Source: CAYLJO01 sp964383905 (GTDB lineage: Bacteria > Acidobacteriota > Blastocatellia > Pyrinomonadales > Pyrinomonadaceae). From it: 64,000 nucleotides of DNA. Shown here in pieces: positions 1 through 9,814 of this stretch; positions within the stretch are counted from its first letter, which is position 1, and every line of letters begins with the position of its first letter. Below the pieces are notes generated by a model. The model was not told the DNA's origin. It did not search any database and saw only the letters and a program-made list of their open reading frames with translations. Position numbers and translations under genes: made by a program. The DNA lies in the NCBI GenBank assembly GCA_964383905.1, contig CAYLJO010000003.1:11949-75948 (forward strand), given 5' to 3'.

Positions 1-43
1 AGCCACGATCACAAAGTTCTGCGGCGGCCTGAATCGTCACGTA

Positions 44-523
44 ATGATCACAATTGTCCGAGTGAAAAATGACAATCACCTCGAGCAAGCGAGATTGCTC
101 TTTGAGGAATACGCCCTCTCTTTAGGCATCGATCTGAGTTTCCAGAATTTTGAGGAGGAATTCGCCAGCCTTCCCGACGGCTACGCTCCCCCGAGCGGCT
201 GCCTGCTGCTCGCCATTCACGAGAATCAGACGGCGGGCTGCATTGCCTTAAGGCAACTGGACGAAGATACCTGCGAAATGAAAAGGTTGTATGTCCGGCC
301 TCAGTTCCGAAAACTGGGGGTCGGAAAGCATCTTGCCGAAACTGTGATTAAGGAGGCGCGCAACCTTGGCTACGAGCGTATGCGTTTGGACACGCTGCCT
401 TCGATGACGCAAGCGCAAGCCTTGTATAGGCGTTTAGGCTTCAAAGAAATTGCGCCGTCCGTGAACTTCCCGAAGAGAAATTCGGGCCAGACGTTGTGGA
501 CGGGGGACGCGCAAGTCATCTAG
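44..523 (+). CDS. GNAT family N-acetyltransferase
   Basis: A 159-residue single-domain GNAT protein expected to transfer an acyl group from acyl-CoA to an amine. The acetyl-CoA pyrophosphate-binding signature is visible at about residues 82-96 (LYVRP followed by R89-K-L-G92-V-G94), and the C-terminal ALYRRLGF segment is the usual GNAT beta-5/alpha-4 region. Length is normal. There is no signal peptide, so it is cytosolic. The substrate cannot be inferred; the neighbour DinB-like gene follows after 71 bases on the same strand and is not functionally informative. Confidence 0.85.
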   Translation: MITIVRVKNDNHLEQARLLFEEYALSLGIDLSFQNFEEEFASLPDGYAPPSGCLLLAIHENQTAGCIALRQLDEDTCEMKRLYVRPQFRKLGVGKHLAETVIKEARNLGYERMRLDTLPSMTQAQALYRRLGFKEIAPSVNFPKRNSGQTLWTGDAQVI

Positions 524-594
524 CTTTTTACCGGTAGGAATGAGTAAGATGAATTGCGGTTTGGTGGTCCGAAGTTCTTGAGGCGGAGTGCCAT

Positions 595-1077
595 ATGTCA
601 GAGAAAGAAAAGATTGCAAATATTCGCGGGTTAGAATTTTCAACCACGATGAGGGTATTGAAAGCGTATCCCGAAGATAAGTTGGATATGAGGCCGGCTG
701 ACAAATCACGCAGCGCCAGGGAATTAATCCGGACACTTATCAGCGAAGAATACCTGTGCCGGGGAGCTATGCGCGGCGACCTCCGTGCGGCTGATAGACC
801 TCAAAACTGGCCGGATGGCCTGAACGAGATGCTTGAGATGTTCAGCCGAATTCACCATGAAGTTCAGGGTTTAATTGCTCGGGCCGGTGAACCGGAGATG
901 AACCGGGTGATTGATTTCTATGGCCATCAATTGAGGGCGGTTGAGGTCCTCTGGGCAGAACTTCACGATCAAATTCACCACCGTGGCCAATTTTCTGTCT
1001 ACTTGCGATTGGTAGGGGCCAGGGTTCCATCAATCTATGGGCCAACAGCGGATGAGCCGATGCGGACGCAAAACTAG
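595..1077 (+). CDS. DinB-like four-helix-bundle protein
   Basis: A 160-residue protein with the DinB/YfiT helical-bundle pattern. Near the C-terminus it has the paired histidines of this fold (H124 and H128 in LHDQIHHRGQ). The first metal histidine usually found around residue 45-50 is not obvious; that helix reads TLISEEYL. Metal binding may therefore be altered. The start is supported by a GGCGGAG ribosome-binding site seven bases upstream of ATG. Members are thiol-dependent transferases or of unknown role; no specific function is assigned here. Confidence 0.75.
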   Translation: MSEKEKIANIRGLEFSTTMRVLKAYPEDKLDMRPADKSRSARELIRTLISEEYLCRGAMRGDLRAADRPQNWPDGLNEMLEMFSRIHHEVQGLIARAGEPEMNRVIDFYGHQLRAVEVLWAELHDQIHHRGQFSVYLRLVGARVPSIYGPTADEPMRTQN

Positions 1078-1294
1078 CTTGTGCGGTGAATGATTTGGGC
1101 TCATGTATAGCATTTGGTTAGGGAAGCCCCGGTGTTTGCTTGAGATGAGGTTTTGGCAAAGGACGGCGCCTGAGTACAGCACACCTCACTTCCTACTCAA
1201 TTTCTGCCACAAGACCCTTCCCGGCGGTGTTTACACTTAAAAAGGCGCTGCTTTGCACCTTAAAACAACCTTTTACCTGTCGAGGAGGCTTGGA

Positions 1295-2113
1295 ATGAGA
1301 CGGACACACTTGCGCTACGCGACGATGAGCTTCGGTTTACTTTGTTTAATTTCTCTGGCCCGCATCGCCAACGCACAGGATGGTAGGCTCGCATGCAACG
1401 ATAATCATCGGAGGGATGACGGGCGCTCAGTCTTCTGCGAGATCAGGGAGCAGACGCTGGCCGCGCCAGGTAGTCTTTCGGTTGACGGGCAGAGGAGCGG
1501 CGGCGTCCACATCACCGGATGGGACAGGGGCGAGATGCTCGTGCGGGCGAAGCTCGAGGTATGGGCCGACAGCGACGCGGAGGCGCGCACACTCGCTTCA
1601 CAGGTCAGGATCGAAACAAGCGGGGGTCAGGTCCGTGCCACTTCACCGACGGAATCGCCGGAGCGGCAGCAGTGGGCCGTCAGCTACGAGATATTCCTTC
1701 CCCGTCACTCAGATCTGTCGTTGAAGACTTACAACGGCGGAATCTCGGTGAGCGAAGTCAAAGGGCAGATCAGCTTCGAGGCCCACAACGGGGGCGTCGT
1801 CCTTGACAGGCTGGCTGGTGCTGTGAAAGGCGAGACGCTCAACGGCGGGCTTCACGTCAGGCTCGCCGGCAATCAATGGGACGGCGAGGGCTTAGACGTG
1901 CAGACGAGGAACGGTGGCATCCAAATCTCGATCCCGCAGGACTATTCGGCGCACCTGGAAGTCTCGACGAGGCACGGCGGGCTGAATACGGACTTTCCCA
2001 TCACGGTGCAAGGGCGGGTCGGGAAGGAGCTTTCGGTTGACCTGGGGCAGGGCGGCAGAACCGTGCGGGCGGTGACAACGAACGGAGGCGTCAGCATCAA
2101 GCGGCAGTTGTAA
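1295..2113 (+). CDS. Secreted DUF4097-type beta-repeat protein
   Basis: The open frame extends upstream to a TTG at 1253, but ATG 1295 sits behind a strong GAGGAGG and opens a clean signal peptide ending ANAQ. The mature part contains at least six N/H-G-G turns spaced roughly 20 residues apart (YNGGISV, HNGGVVL, LNGGLHV, RNGGIQI, RHGGLNT, TNGGVSI). This is the repeat of DUF4097/DUF4098 right-handed beta-helix proteins. They are exported and often called putative adhesins, but no activity is established. The frameshifted serine hydrolase follows after 31 bases and may share the transcript. Confidence 0.75.
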   Translation: MRRTHLRYATMSFGLLCLISLARIANAQDGRLACNDNHRRDDGRSVFCEIREQTLAAPGSLSVDGQRSGGVHITGWDRGEMLVRAKLEVWADSDAEARTLASQVRIETSGGQVRATSPTESPERQQWAVSYEIFLPRHSDLSLKTYNGGISVSEVKGQISFEAHNGGVVLDRLAGAVKGETLNGGLHVRLAGNQWDGEGLDVQTRNGGIQISIPQDYSAHLEVSTRHGGLNTDFPITVQGRVGKELSVDLGQGGRTVRAVTTNGGVSIKRQL

Positions 2114-2144
2114 GCTGCTGACGTAAGAATAAAGGAGAGCGCAG

Positions 2145-3604
2145 ATGAACACATTCGTCAAGCGCTTCGCCGCGACCCTGTTGCTGATCAGTTGGCTCAT
2201 GTCCGGCGCGAGGCCGAGTGTGGCGCAGGACAGTCCCCAACGAGCGGCTGAGCCGCTCGTTCCGTTGAGGAGTGGCGTCGAAAGAGAGGGATTAATCCCT
2301 CGGCTCGAAGGGCTCATTCCTCAACTGATGAAAGAGGGGGTGGTGCCGGGGCTTTCGATAGCGCTCATCCGGGATTCGAAGGTCGTCTGGCACCGTGGAT
2401 TCGGGGTGAAGAATGCCGCAACAAAGGAGGCGGTCGATGCCGACACGGTGTTCGAGGCCGCGTCCCTGAGCAAGCCCGTCTTCGCTTACGCCGTGCTGGG
2501 GCTGGTCGAGAGCGGGAAGCTGAATCTGGATACGCCATTGAACAAGTATCTTCCCGGCCCATACGTGGAGAACGACGAGAGGTTAAATCTGATCACGGCG
2601 CGGGGGGTCTTAAGCCATACGACGGGGTTGCGAAACTGGAGGCCGAAGGGCGGGCCTTTGAAGATCTATTTCACCCCCGGCGAGAGATTCAGCTATTCTG
2701 GCGAGGGCTTTGTCTACCTGCAAAAGGTCGTCGAGCATCTGACGGGCGAGCCGCTCGACCTCTTCATGAGGAAAACCGTTTTTGAGCCTCTGAAGATGAC
2801 GAGCAGCAGTTACGTCTGGCTGGATAAATACGATACCCTGAAGGCCACCGGCCACGACCAATCAGGCAGCCCGACCTCGAGGCGAAAGCCGTCACAGACG
2901 AACGCCGCCGCCAGCCTTCAAACCACCGCGCTCGATTACGCGAAATTCGTGGCCGCGGTACTGAACGGCGCCGGCCTCCGGAAAGAGATGATTAAAGAGA
3001 TGCTTGGCGCCCAGATCAGGGTCGATGAAAGCTGTACCAATTGCACAGAGCGCCAACCGGGCCGGCTCTCGCCGTCAATCGCCTGGGGGCTCGGTGGGGG
3101 CTGGAGCAGACCGCTGACGGCGAGTCCTTCTGGCACTGGGGCGATAACGGCGATGTTCATTGCTACGTAGTGGCACTTGTCAAACAGAAGACGGGCGTCC
3201 TCATTTTCACCAATAGCGGAACCTTAGCGTGGATCCGCTACGACCGGTACGACTCGCCGGCGAGGGTGATAGCCAGAGACATTCTGGCGCGAGGCGAGGC
3301 GGCCATCAAAGAGTACCGCGAAAGGAGAAAGATAAATCCCGGGGCCGGCGTGCTGAATGAAGACCGGATGAACAGCCTCAGGTATTCTCTTTTAAGAAAG
3401 AAGATGATGAAGGAGGCGATCGAGGTCTTCCGGCTCAACGTCGAAGAGTTCCCCATGTCATTCAACGTCTATGACAGCCTCGGCGAAGCCTACATGGCTA
3501 GCGGGGACCGTGAGCTGGCCATTAAAAACTACAAGAGATCGATAGAACTGAACCCGAACAATACGAACGGGATTGAGATGCTGAAAAAACTGGAAGGGAA
3601 GTAG
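2145..3604 (+). pseudogene. Class C beta-lactamase-like serine hydrolase with TPR tail, frameshifted
   Basis: The first frame (2145 to about 3095) encodes a signal peptide ending SVAQ and a beta-lactamase/PBP-type hydrolase with S107-L-S-K110 and the second motif Y-S-G. It then runs out of frame at the GGCTCGGTGGGGG stretch (3089-3100). The homologous sequence continues in another frame from about 3098 (WGLEQTADGESF, then the third motif HWG) through to two TPR-like helices that end at 3604. One extra base would restore a 486-residue protein. Either a natural frameshift mutation or an assembly error near the G run explains it. The start has AAGGAG seven bases upstream. Intact relatives hydrolyse D-amino peptides or esters in the periplasm. 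Confidence 0.85.
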
Positions 3605-3637
3605 AGTATCAACAAGGGGCCCGGCAAACAGTGGAGC

Positions 3638-3669
3638 GGTGGTGTGGCAAATAATTTTGCCACACCGCC
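3638..3669. terminator. Bidirectional hairpin terminator
   Basis: A perfect 11-bp stem, GGTGTGGCAAA (3641-3651) pairing with TTTGCCACACC (3656-3666), closes a four-base TAAT loop and extends by three further pairs, one of them G-T. It lies between the convergent ends of the broken serine hydrolase (3604, plus) and the alpha-galactosidase (3670, minus). The AT-rich inner arms resemble a two-way intrinsic terminator, although a long U tract is missing. Confidence 0.6.
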
Positions 3670-4863
3670 CTAAGGTTTGATCCTGACCATAACAACGCCG
3701 TGGGCCGGTACGTTGGCGGAAAAACTGCCCTCCCGCTTACCCAAGTCCTTCTTCTGCCAAAGGTCGCGTACTGATGCGGAGAGGTGGCCGGGGTAGCCGA
3801 TCTCACCCCAGGAGACGGACATCTGGCTCTCCGCACGCCCGCGATTGAGCAGGGCGACGGCGCGGCTGCCGTCAGCCAATTGCTTTGCCCAAACATCGAA
3901 GTCCCCGTCGCGTTTAACCCGTCGCCCCTGCATACCGAGCGAGTCCTGGTCGACATCGATCACCTCTTTGTTGGTCAGGATCGCGGCGACCTCCGGCGTC
4001 ATGCTGCGGATGTCGTTGCCCGCGATCAGCGGCGCGGCCAGGACGCACCAGAGGCTGAAGTGGGCACGGTATTCGCTAATGCTCATGCCTCCGTTGCCGA
4101 CCTCCAGCATGTCAGGATCATTCCAGTGGCCGGGGCCGGCGTAGGATTCGAGGCCGTCCTGAAGGTCGAGGATGTGGATGAAGCCCATCCCGCCCCAGTC
4201 TTTCCTGCAATCCCAGCAGTCTTGAATGTCCCCGGTACTACGCCAGAGGTTGCCGACGTCGCGCGCCCACAGCCAGGGCTTGGTCGAGCCCCATTCGCAT
4301 ATGCTGAAGACGATTGGCCGCCCCGCTTTCGACAGGGCGTCGCGCATAATCGAGTAGGACGCCTCCGAGTTCTGCGTGCCGTGGGAACACCAGTCGTACT
4401 TCAAGTAGTCGACGCCCCAGGCGGCGTATTGCCTCGCGTCCTGGAACTCATACCCCCGGCTCCCGGGGCGCTTCTGGCAGGTTAAAGTGCCCGCGTCTGA
4501 GTACAGGCCGAACTTAAGACCCTTCGAATGTATATAATCAGCGAGCGCCTTCATGCCGGACGGGAATCGTTTGGGGTCAGGGATAATGTTCCCTTGAGCG
4601 TCCCTGTCCACCTGCCAGCAGTCGTCGATCACGACATACTGGTAACCGGCATCCTTCATCCCGGACGTGACCATCGCATCAGCCACCTCTCGGATCAGTT
4701 TCTCGCTCACGTCGCATCCGAACTTGTTCCAACTGTTCCAGCCCATGGGCGGCGTTTTCGCTAAGCCGTTGTCGAGGGCACGCGTCTCGCCCGCCGGGAG
4801 ACATCCGATTGCGATGAGGCAGAGGATGGTGCGTATGAAACCGAAATTTTTTATGCGATTCAT
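3670..4863 (-). CDS. Alpha-galactosidase, GH27
   Basis: A secreted glycoside hydrolase family 27 enzyme that removes terminal alpha-galactosyl residues. After the signal peptide (ending ETRA) the catalytic barrel opens with TPPMGWNSWNKFGCDV. The nucleophile is the aspartate of YLKYDWC (about residue 157) and the acid/base the aspartate of RSTGDI (about 212); WNDPDMLEVGN is the family-typical substrate loop. The C-terminal part is the usual beta-sandwich, and no extra carbohydrate-binding module is seen. The AGGGAGG ribosome-binding site is ten bases from ATG 4863 but only one base from the alternative ATG 4872, so 4863 is preferred. The secreted CIA30-like gene lies upstream on the same strand. 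Confidence 0.92.
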   Translation of the reverse strand: MNRIKNFGFIRTILCLIAIGCLPAGETRALDNGLAKTPPMGWNSWNKFGCDVSEKLIREVADAMVTSGMKDAGYQYVVIDDCWQVDRDAQGNIIPDPKRFPSGMKALADYIHSKGLKFGLYSDAGTLTCQKRPGSRGYEFQDARQYAAWGVDYLKYDWCSHGTQNSEASYSIMRDALSKAGRPIVFSICEWGSTKPWLWARDVGNLWRSTGDIQDCWDCRKDWGGMGFIHILDLQDGLESYAGPGHWNDPDMLEVGNGGMSISEYRAHFSLWCVLAAPLIAGNDIRSMTPEVAAILTNKEVIDVDQDSLGMQGRRVKRDGDFDVWAKQLADGSRAVALLNRGRAESQMSVSWGEIGYPGHLSASVRDLWQKKDLGKREGSFSANVPAHGVVMVRIKP

Positions 4864-4960
4864 CTGAGTCATACCTCCCTGAGAGTATTGAGTTTGAGGG
4901 GCACTGAGGCGCTGACATCCCGCGCCACTACCGTCCGCCGCGCCGGCGGCCCGCCGAATA

Positions 4961-5707
4961 TCAATTCTGGAAGACCAGATTGTCGATCACCACCGTCCCC
5001 TTGACCGGCGTACACGGCTCGCAGTACGCGCTAATGTTTACCGCAGTTAGCTTCTTCAGCACGTCCTTCGGACTAATTCTCTCCTGCACCCAGGAGGGCT
5101 GAAACAATGATTTCAACGGTATCTTGTACGTGTTGAAACCCGGGGTGACTTTAAAGAGCATCTGCGGAAAACCGCTCGAGATGTTGAGGCCCTGGCCCCG
5201 GCTGACGAACTCGATCCGCAGGGAAGGAACGCCCGTCGCATAGGCTTGCAAGGTCAGATACTTATAACCGCTGACGTCATCGGCCACGGGTTTCCCGTCG
5301 CGGTCCGCTTGCCCGTGTACCTCCACGGTGACACCGGCGTACTGATTCGGCGCCGGTATTTCGTAATCGAACGCGATGGCCTTGTTCGGGTCGTCCTTGC
5401 GCAGTCTGACAAGATCAGGCGCAGGCGGGTTGGCTCCTTCCAGCCCTTTGAATTTAGCTTGAAGCGCCGAGTTCTCTTGATACGAAAATAGCTGTATGAG
5501 TCCGCCACGGTTACTGACGGGCCGATTATCTTTCACCGTCTCAAAGTCGGCGTACACTAACTTGCCTTCCTCTTGCGCTCTATTTTTGGCACTCGCCGCT
5601 TGTGATCCTGATAACCCCACACTGAACATGGGGTGTATCCCTTCGACCGAGAAGATCACCAGGACTGCGCCGGTGCAAAGCAGGAGAGTGAACCGCATGA
5701 TTCCCAT
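4961..5707 (-). CDS. Secreted CIA30/CBM11-like protein
   Basis: About 248 residues with an N-terminal hydrophobic signal segment and one beta-sandwich domain. The pattern (YADFETV near the start, a core SGYKYLTLQAYATG, and a terminal GTVVIDNLVFQN) is that of CIA30/CBM11 jelly-roll domains, which bind or stabilise carbohydrate ligands. ATG 5707 follows GGGAGG with seven-base spacing and is preferred over the TTG 57 bases further upstream. The gene is 97 bases upstream of the GH27 alpha-galactosidase on the same strand, so a role in handling galactosides is plausible but not shown. Confidence 0.6.
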   Translation of the reverse strand: MGIMRFTLLLCTGAVLVIFSVEGIHPMFSVGLSGSQAASAKNRAQEEGKLVYADFETVKDNRPVSNRGGLIQLFSYQENSALQAKFKGLEGANPPAPDLVRLRKDDPNKAIAFDYEIPAPNQYAGVTVEVHGQADRDGKPVADDVSGYKYLTLQAYATGVPSLRIEFVSRGQGLNISSGFPQMLFKVTPGFNTYKIPLKSLFQPSWVQERISPKDVLKKLTAVNISAYCEPCTPVKGTVVIDNLVFQN

Positions 5708-5871
5708 AGAGTTGCCTCCCAAAGGCTGGGTTGAAGCTATCGTTTTGAGAGTCAGCCGGAACAATGTCCGGGTGGCCCAACGTGGTCGCCAAAGTTTCTT
5801 GCAGTAGGGTGTAAAAACCTAATACCCATACTAATTACTATAAAAATCGTGGCTCCCTTGCAAGGATTATT

Positions 5872-5898
5872 TTGAGACGGCAAAGCTCGCAATATAAT
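5872..5898 (+). promoter_or_regulatory. Probable sigma70-type promoter for the CehA/McbA gene
   Basis: A consensus TATAAT at 5893-5898 is preceded by TTGAGA at 5872-5877 with a 15-base spacer. It lies in the divergent gap (5708-6068) between the minus-strand CIA30-like gene and the plus-strand metallohydrolase. A short inverted repeat (GGACTG 5912-5917 / CAGTCC 5933-5938) lies just after the predicted start. The rest of the gap shows nothing else recognisable. Confidence 0.4.
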
Positions 5899-6068
5899 GA
5901 CACCACTTAAAGGACTGGGGATGATTTTTCAACAGTCCGATCCGCAACACGTTGACGGCCGCGGCGGGATCGAGTATCGAGCAGTCCTAAAATTTGCAAC
6001 AGTACCCCGATTAGATTATTCTCAGCCTGCTTCATAATCCCACGGAGACGACGTGTTTTTAGAGCGGG

Positions 6069-8441
6069 ATGCGCTCCTATATTGGGGGAGTCATGATTAA
6101 TCAGAGGGGAATTACTAAGATCTACTCTGACACCATAAAGCTTTCCTCTGCGGTCCATCTTGCCCTCTTCCTTTCACTCATCTCCATCACCCTCGTGCTC
6201 GTTCTCGTATCACATTCATTTGCCGCACCAGAGATCCCAAAGGTTGAGAATGTGGAGATCCAGCCCCTCGCCGCGCAGGTTAAACGCCTGGTCGAAGCCA
6301 TGGATTACCTCGGCGAGCCTTTCAGCCCTGCGGACAAGCAGGCGCTCGAACGCGCCGCGGGCGACGAGAATGGCGCGCGGGCGATCACCGGGATTCAAGA
6401 GGTGCTCGACAAACGCTGCCTTATTTACGTGGACATTAATCCGGAGAGTCGCGTTAAGGTGGCACAGGGGCAGGCCGAAGCCACCCTCGTCGAGCGGGGC
6501 TGGCGAACATTTCTTGTGAAAGTGCGTAATGAGGCGGGCGTCACCGCTCAGCTCAAAGCCGAGAGCCCCCAGGCGATGACCGTTTACGAACGCTCGAAAG
6601 ATTTCGTCGGCAGCCCGAGCCCGCCGCAGACGGTCAAGCAGAGCGATGTCATTAACAGGTGGCTTGATCTGGCGATGTTCGACAAGCCACCTCTCCAGCC
6701 GCGCCTTTCAGGGTTGGCGCTCGAATACCGCATCATTCAGCTCTACAGCCGCGACCGCGGCCGGCGCGAGGCACGGATCAGCTTCAACGTCGGCCAGGGG
6801 ACACAGGATATAGGTTTCCGTAACGATGTTTCTCTCCTCTTCACTTGCCGCCCGTCAACCGACGTTACACTGCGAGTCAGTGATGAGAACGGCAGACCGG
6901 CAACGGCTTCTTTCATTATCCGCGATCAACAGGGGCGGGTTTACCCCGCGCGGGCCAAGCGGCTGGCGCCCGATTTTGCTTTTCACCCGCAGGTCTACCG
7001 CGCCGACGGCGAGAAGATCCGGTTGCCGGCGGGGGATTACCCGGTTGAATTCTCGCGCGGCCCTGAATACCTTGTGGGGCGACAAACGCTCAGAGTTGAC
7101 GGGGTGTCGAAGGCGCAAGTATGGACGTTTCATCTCAGGCGCTGGGTCCATCCTGCCGCGCTCGGTTGGTATTCGGGCGATCATCATATTCACGCCGCCG
7201 GTTGTATGCATTATGAGAGCCCGACGCAGGGAGTTTTCCCACAAGATATGATCCGCCACATTTTGGGCGAAGCGCTCAACGTCGGCGACGTCCTGACGTG
7301 GGGCCCGTGCTACTACTTTCAGAAGCAGTTCTTCGAGGCGAAGGTTAACAAGCTCTCGACCGCCGACAACCTGATGCGCTATGACGTGGAAGTTTCGGGC
7401 TTCCCTTCAAGCCACTCGGGGCACCTCGCCCTGCTCGGCCTTCGCGAGCAGGACTACCCCGGCGCTGAGAAGATCGAGGATTGGCCCACCTGGGACCTGC
7501 CGGTCCTCAAATGGGCCCGGGCGCAGGGCGCCGTCGCCGGCTTCGCCCATTCCGGTTGGGGGCTGGAAGTCAAAACAGACAAGTTGCCGAATTATGAGCT
7601 GCCGCGGTTTGACGGGATCGGCGCTAACGAGTACGTGGTCGATGTGACGCACGACGCGGTTGATTTCATCTCGGCCGTCGACACCCCTTCCGTTTGGGAG
7701 CTGAACGTCTGGTACCACACGCTCAACAGCGGCTTCCGCACGCGCATCAGCGGCGAAACGGATTTCCCCTGCATCTATGGTGAGCGCGTCGGCCTGGGCC
7801 GCTCTTACGTACAGCTTGACGGACGGCTTGACTACGGCGCGTGGGTGAGGGGCTTGCGCGACGGCCGCTCATACGTCTCTGACGGTAAAAGCCACCTGAT
7901 CAATTTTCGGGTGAACGACCTTCTAGTCGGCACACAAGGGAGCGAGCTGAAACTCGACCGGGCCGAGACCGTACGCGTCACCGCGAAGGTGGCGGCGCGC
8001 TTGGACGTGGAACCGAATGAGACGGTACGCGGGCGGCGCTACGACCAGCAGCCCTACTGGGATATTGAGCGGGCGCGCATCGAAGGGACGCGTGAGGTCC
8101 CCGTCGAGGTTATCGTCAACGGCCAACCTGTCGCCAGGAGAAACATCCTTGCCGACGGCACCCTTGAGGGCATAGCTTTTGCTATCCCTATCGAACGCAG
8201 TAGTTGGATCGCGCTGCGAGTTTTACCGTCGTCGCACACCAACCCAATTTTCATCACCGTCGGCGGGCGGCCGATCCGCGCTTCACGCCGGAGCGCTGAG
8301 TGGTGCATGAAAGCGGTCGATCAATGCTGGAGCCAGAAAGCTCCGAAGATCTCTGTTAAAGAGCGCGCGGAGGCTGAAAAGGCTTACGAGCATGCGCGGC
8401 AGGTGTACAGTAAAATTATGGCGGAGAGCGAGGTTGATTAA
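6069..8441 (+). CDS. Secreted CehA/McbA-family PHP metallohydrolase
   Basis: A 790-residue exported protein. The N-terminal half is beta-rich with no clear catalytic motif. The PHP-type metal site begins near residue 370 with WYSGDHHIHAAG. It continues with an acidic stretch and histidines typical of CehA/McbA proteins, including AGFAHSGWGL, and with ISGETDFPC. Family members are annotated after the carbaryl hydrolases CehA and McbA, but homologues in soil bacteria act on unknown esters or phosphoesters. A signal anchor ends near SHSFA. An alternative ATG at 6093 lies two bases after GGGGGAG; neither start has ideal spacing. The gene converges with the RpiR regulator. Confidence 0.75.
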   Translation: MRSYIGGVMINQRGITKIYSDTIKLSSAVHLALFLSLISITLVLVLVSHSFAAPEIPKVENVEIQPLAAQVKRLVEAMDYLGEPFSPADKQALERAAGDENGARAITGIQEVLDKRCLIYVDINPESRVKVAQGQAEATLVERGWRTFLVKVRNEAGVTAQLKAESPQAMTVYERSKDFVGSPSPPQTVKQSDVINRWLDLAMFDKPPLQPRLSGLALEYRIIQLYSRDRGRREARISFNVGQGTQDIGFRNDVSLLFTCRPSTDVTLRVSDENGRPATASFIIRDQQGRVYPARAKRLAPDFAFHPQVYRADGEKIRLPAGDYPVEFSRGPEYLVGRQTLRVDGVSKAQVWTFHLRRWVHPAALGWYSGDHHIHAAGCMHYESPTQGVFPQDMIRHILGEALNVGDVLTWGPCYYFQKQFFEAKVNKLSTADNLMRYDVEVSGFPSSHSGHLALLGLREQDYPGAEKIEDWPTWDLPVLKWARAQGAVAGFAHSGWGLEVKTDKLPNYELPRFDGIGANEYVVDVTHDAVDFISAVDTPSVWELNVWYHTLNSGFRTRISGETDFPCIYGERVGLGRSYVQLDGRLDYGAWVRGLRDGRSYVSDGKSHLINFRVNDLLVGTQGSELKLDRAETVRVTAKVAARLDVEPNETVRGRRYDQQPYWDIERARIEGTREVPVEVIVNGQPVARRNILADGTLEGIAFAIPIERSSWIALRVLPSSHTNPIFITVGGRPIRASRRSAEWCMKAVDQCWSQKAPKISVKERAEAEKAYEHARQVYSKIMAESEVD

Positions 8442-8502
8442 CGCCCGCAAAACCTTTCTATACGCAATTATATGATTAACCCTCATTGCCCTGATGGGCT
8501 CG

Positions 8503-9486
8503 CTACTTCCTTTTTCTAGACTGCCTGGCATTGTCGCCGGCTGATCCCTGATCCGCATCACCACCCGATTTGGCACGACGCTGAGGCTCCTGATACCAGC
8601 GCTCGCCTGACCTGTATTCCTCCTCGGTGCGGCCCAGCATGGCGAGCGAGCGCTTCGGCTGGAGGTGAGCGCAGGCGATACTGATCGTGTTCATGAGCGA
8701 CATCGGGGCGACATAAGAGCCGGTGAAGGAAGGGCTGCTGATGAGCGCGACGAGATGGGCATCACAGTGCATTGCTATCGGGGTGGTGTTGCCGTCAGTA
8801 ATGCCGAAGGTCGGCACGCCTCGGTCACGCGCCCTGAGGACAGACTCCACCGTCTCCCTGAGGCACCGCCCGAAGCTGATGGCGATCAGTAGGTCTTTGC
8901 CGGTCAAAACATCAATCTTATGATGCAAGTTCCCCGCGCTCCCGACGGGGGCCTCGGCATCGAAGCCGAGCGGCGTCAAGCCGTAGGCGAGAAACCACGC
9001 GAGCGAGGCTGCCAGGTCCACGCCTACGACTAGAATGCGCCGCGCGCGGTGGATGCGCTTAGCCAACTCCACCACCCGATCTGCGTCGAGGCTGGCTCTG
9101 AGTACGCTCAGATTCTCCGCGTCCCGCTCCAGACCGTGGCGGACATGATCACTGACGCTTCGCTTCTCTTGCGTCGCGGCCTTCAACACCGTGTACGGCG
9201 TGATCTGCTTGACGAAGTGTTGGCGCAAATCGGCGACGAAGTCGGCGAAGCGTTCGTAGCCTAAGGCCTGGGTGGTGCGCACGACGGTGGCGGCGTCAAC
9301 GTTGTAACGCTTCGCCATCTCGCGCGACGAGAGAAAAACGGCCTCCTCGTGATTGTCCAGGATCGCCCTGATCAGCTGCCGGCGGCTGCGGCTCAGTTGC
9401 GATTGCGTGAAGCGCACCTCAAGGGGCGTGGGTGAAGCCTTACCGTGATCTCCGTCCGTACCGTCCGCCTTATCTCTGACTGGCAT
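8503..9486 (-). CDS. MurR/RpiR-family transcriptional regulator
   Basis: About 327 residues. An N-terminal helix-turn-helix of the RpiR type (FLSSREMAKRYNVDAATVVRTTQALGY, written here in part only as SREMAKRYNVD) is followed by a SIS sugar-isomerase fold (core ILVVGVDLAASLA and LLIAISFGRCLRETVE) that normally senses a phosphosugar such as MurNAc-6-P. ATG 9486 has GGGAGGA just upstream, better than the GTG at 9504. It is divergent from the TonB receptor that opens the D-amino-acid locus, so it is the likely local regulator. The C-terminal 60 residues are a charged tail. The ligand is unknown; MurNAc derivatives are attractive given the cell-wall-peptide enzymes downstream. Confidence 0.88.
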   Translation of the reverse strand: MPVRDKADGTDGDHGKASPTPLEVRFTQSQLSRSRRQLIRAILDNHEEAVFLSSREMAKRYNVDAATVVRTTQALGYERFADFVADLRQHFVKQITPYTVLKAATQEKRSVSDHVRHGLERDAENLSVLRASLDADRVVELAKRIHRARRILVVGVDLAASLAWFLAYGLTPLGFDAEAPVGSAGNLHHKIDVLTGKDLLIAISFGRCLRETVESVLRARDRGVPTFGITDGNTTPIAMHCDAHLVALISSPSFTGSYVAPMSLMNTISIACAHLQPKRSLAMLGRTEEEYRSGERWYQEPQRRAKSGGDADQGSAGDNARQSRKRK

Positions 9487-9709
9487 ATGTTCCTCCCAAC
9501 CCACTCTGTTACTTTTCTGCGCCTAAAATAGTTCGTGCCGTCAATTCAACTGTTCCGGTTTGACCCTCGACGTTCGCCCGCGACTGACGACAACTCTATC
9601 GAAGACACCCCACTCACTTCCGGCAAGACCACATCTCGCGAGAAAGAGTAAGAGTTAGCCGAGATGCCGACGGGCGGCCCGGCGGCAGGCAAGGAGCGAC
9701 ATGAATTTC

Positions 9710-9736
9710 GGCCAAGACGGTTTGCCCCGCTTGGCC
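9710..9736. repeat. Short inverted repeat in divergent region
   Basis: A perfect 7-bp inverted repeat, GGCCAAG (9710-9716) and CTTGGCC (9730-9736), separated by 13 bases, in the 512-base gap between the regulator and the receptor. It could be a protein-binding site or part of a small transcript. Apart from this repeat and the promoter/palindrome, the gap (9487-9998) shows no gene. Confidence 0.35.
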
Positions 9737-9814
9737 TGAGCTTGCATGAGGGGAGCGCACGGCAGGCGAAGATAGCACGGAAAATCTTTTTACGCAACGC
9801 TTGTTGTAATTCTG

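Noticed and set aside
8488..8499. GCCC-TGAT-GGGC as a terminator between the metallohydrolase and the regulator
   Set aside because: Only a 4-bp stem without a T tract; too weak to call.
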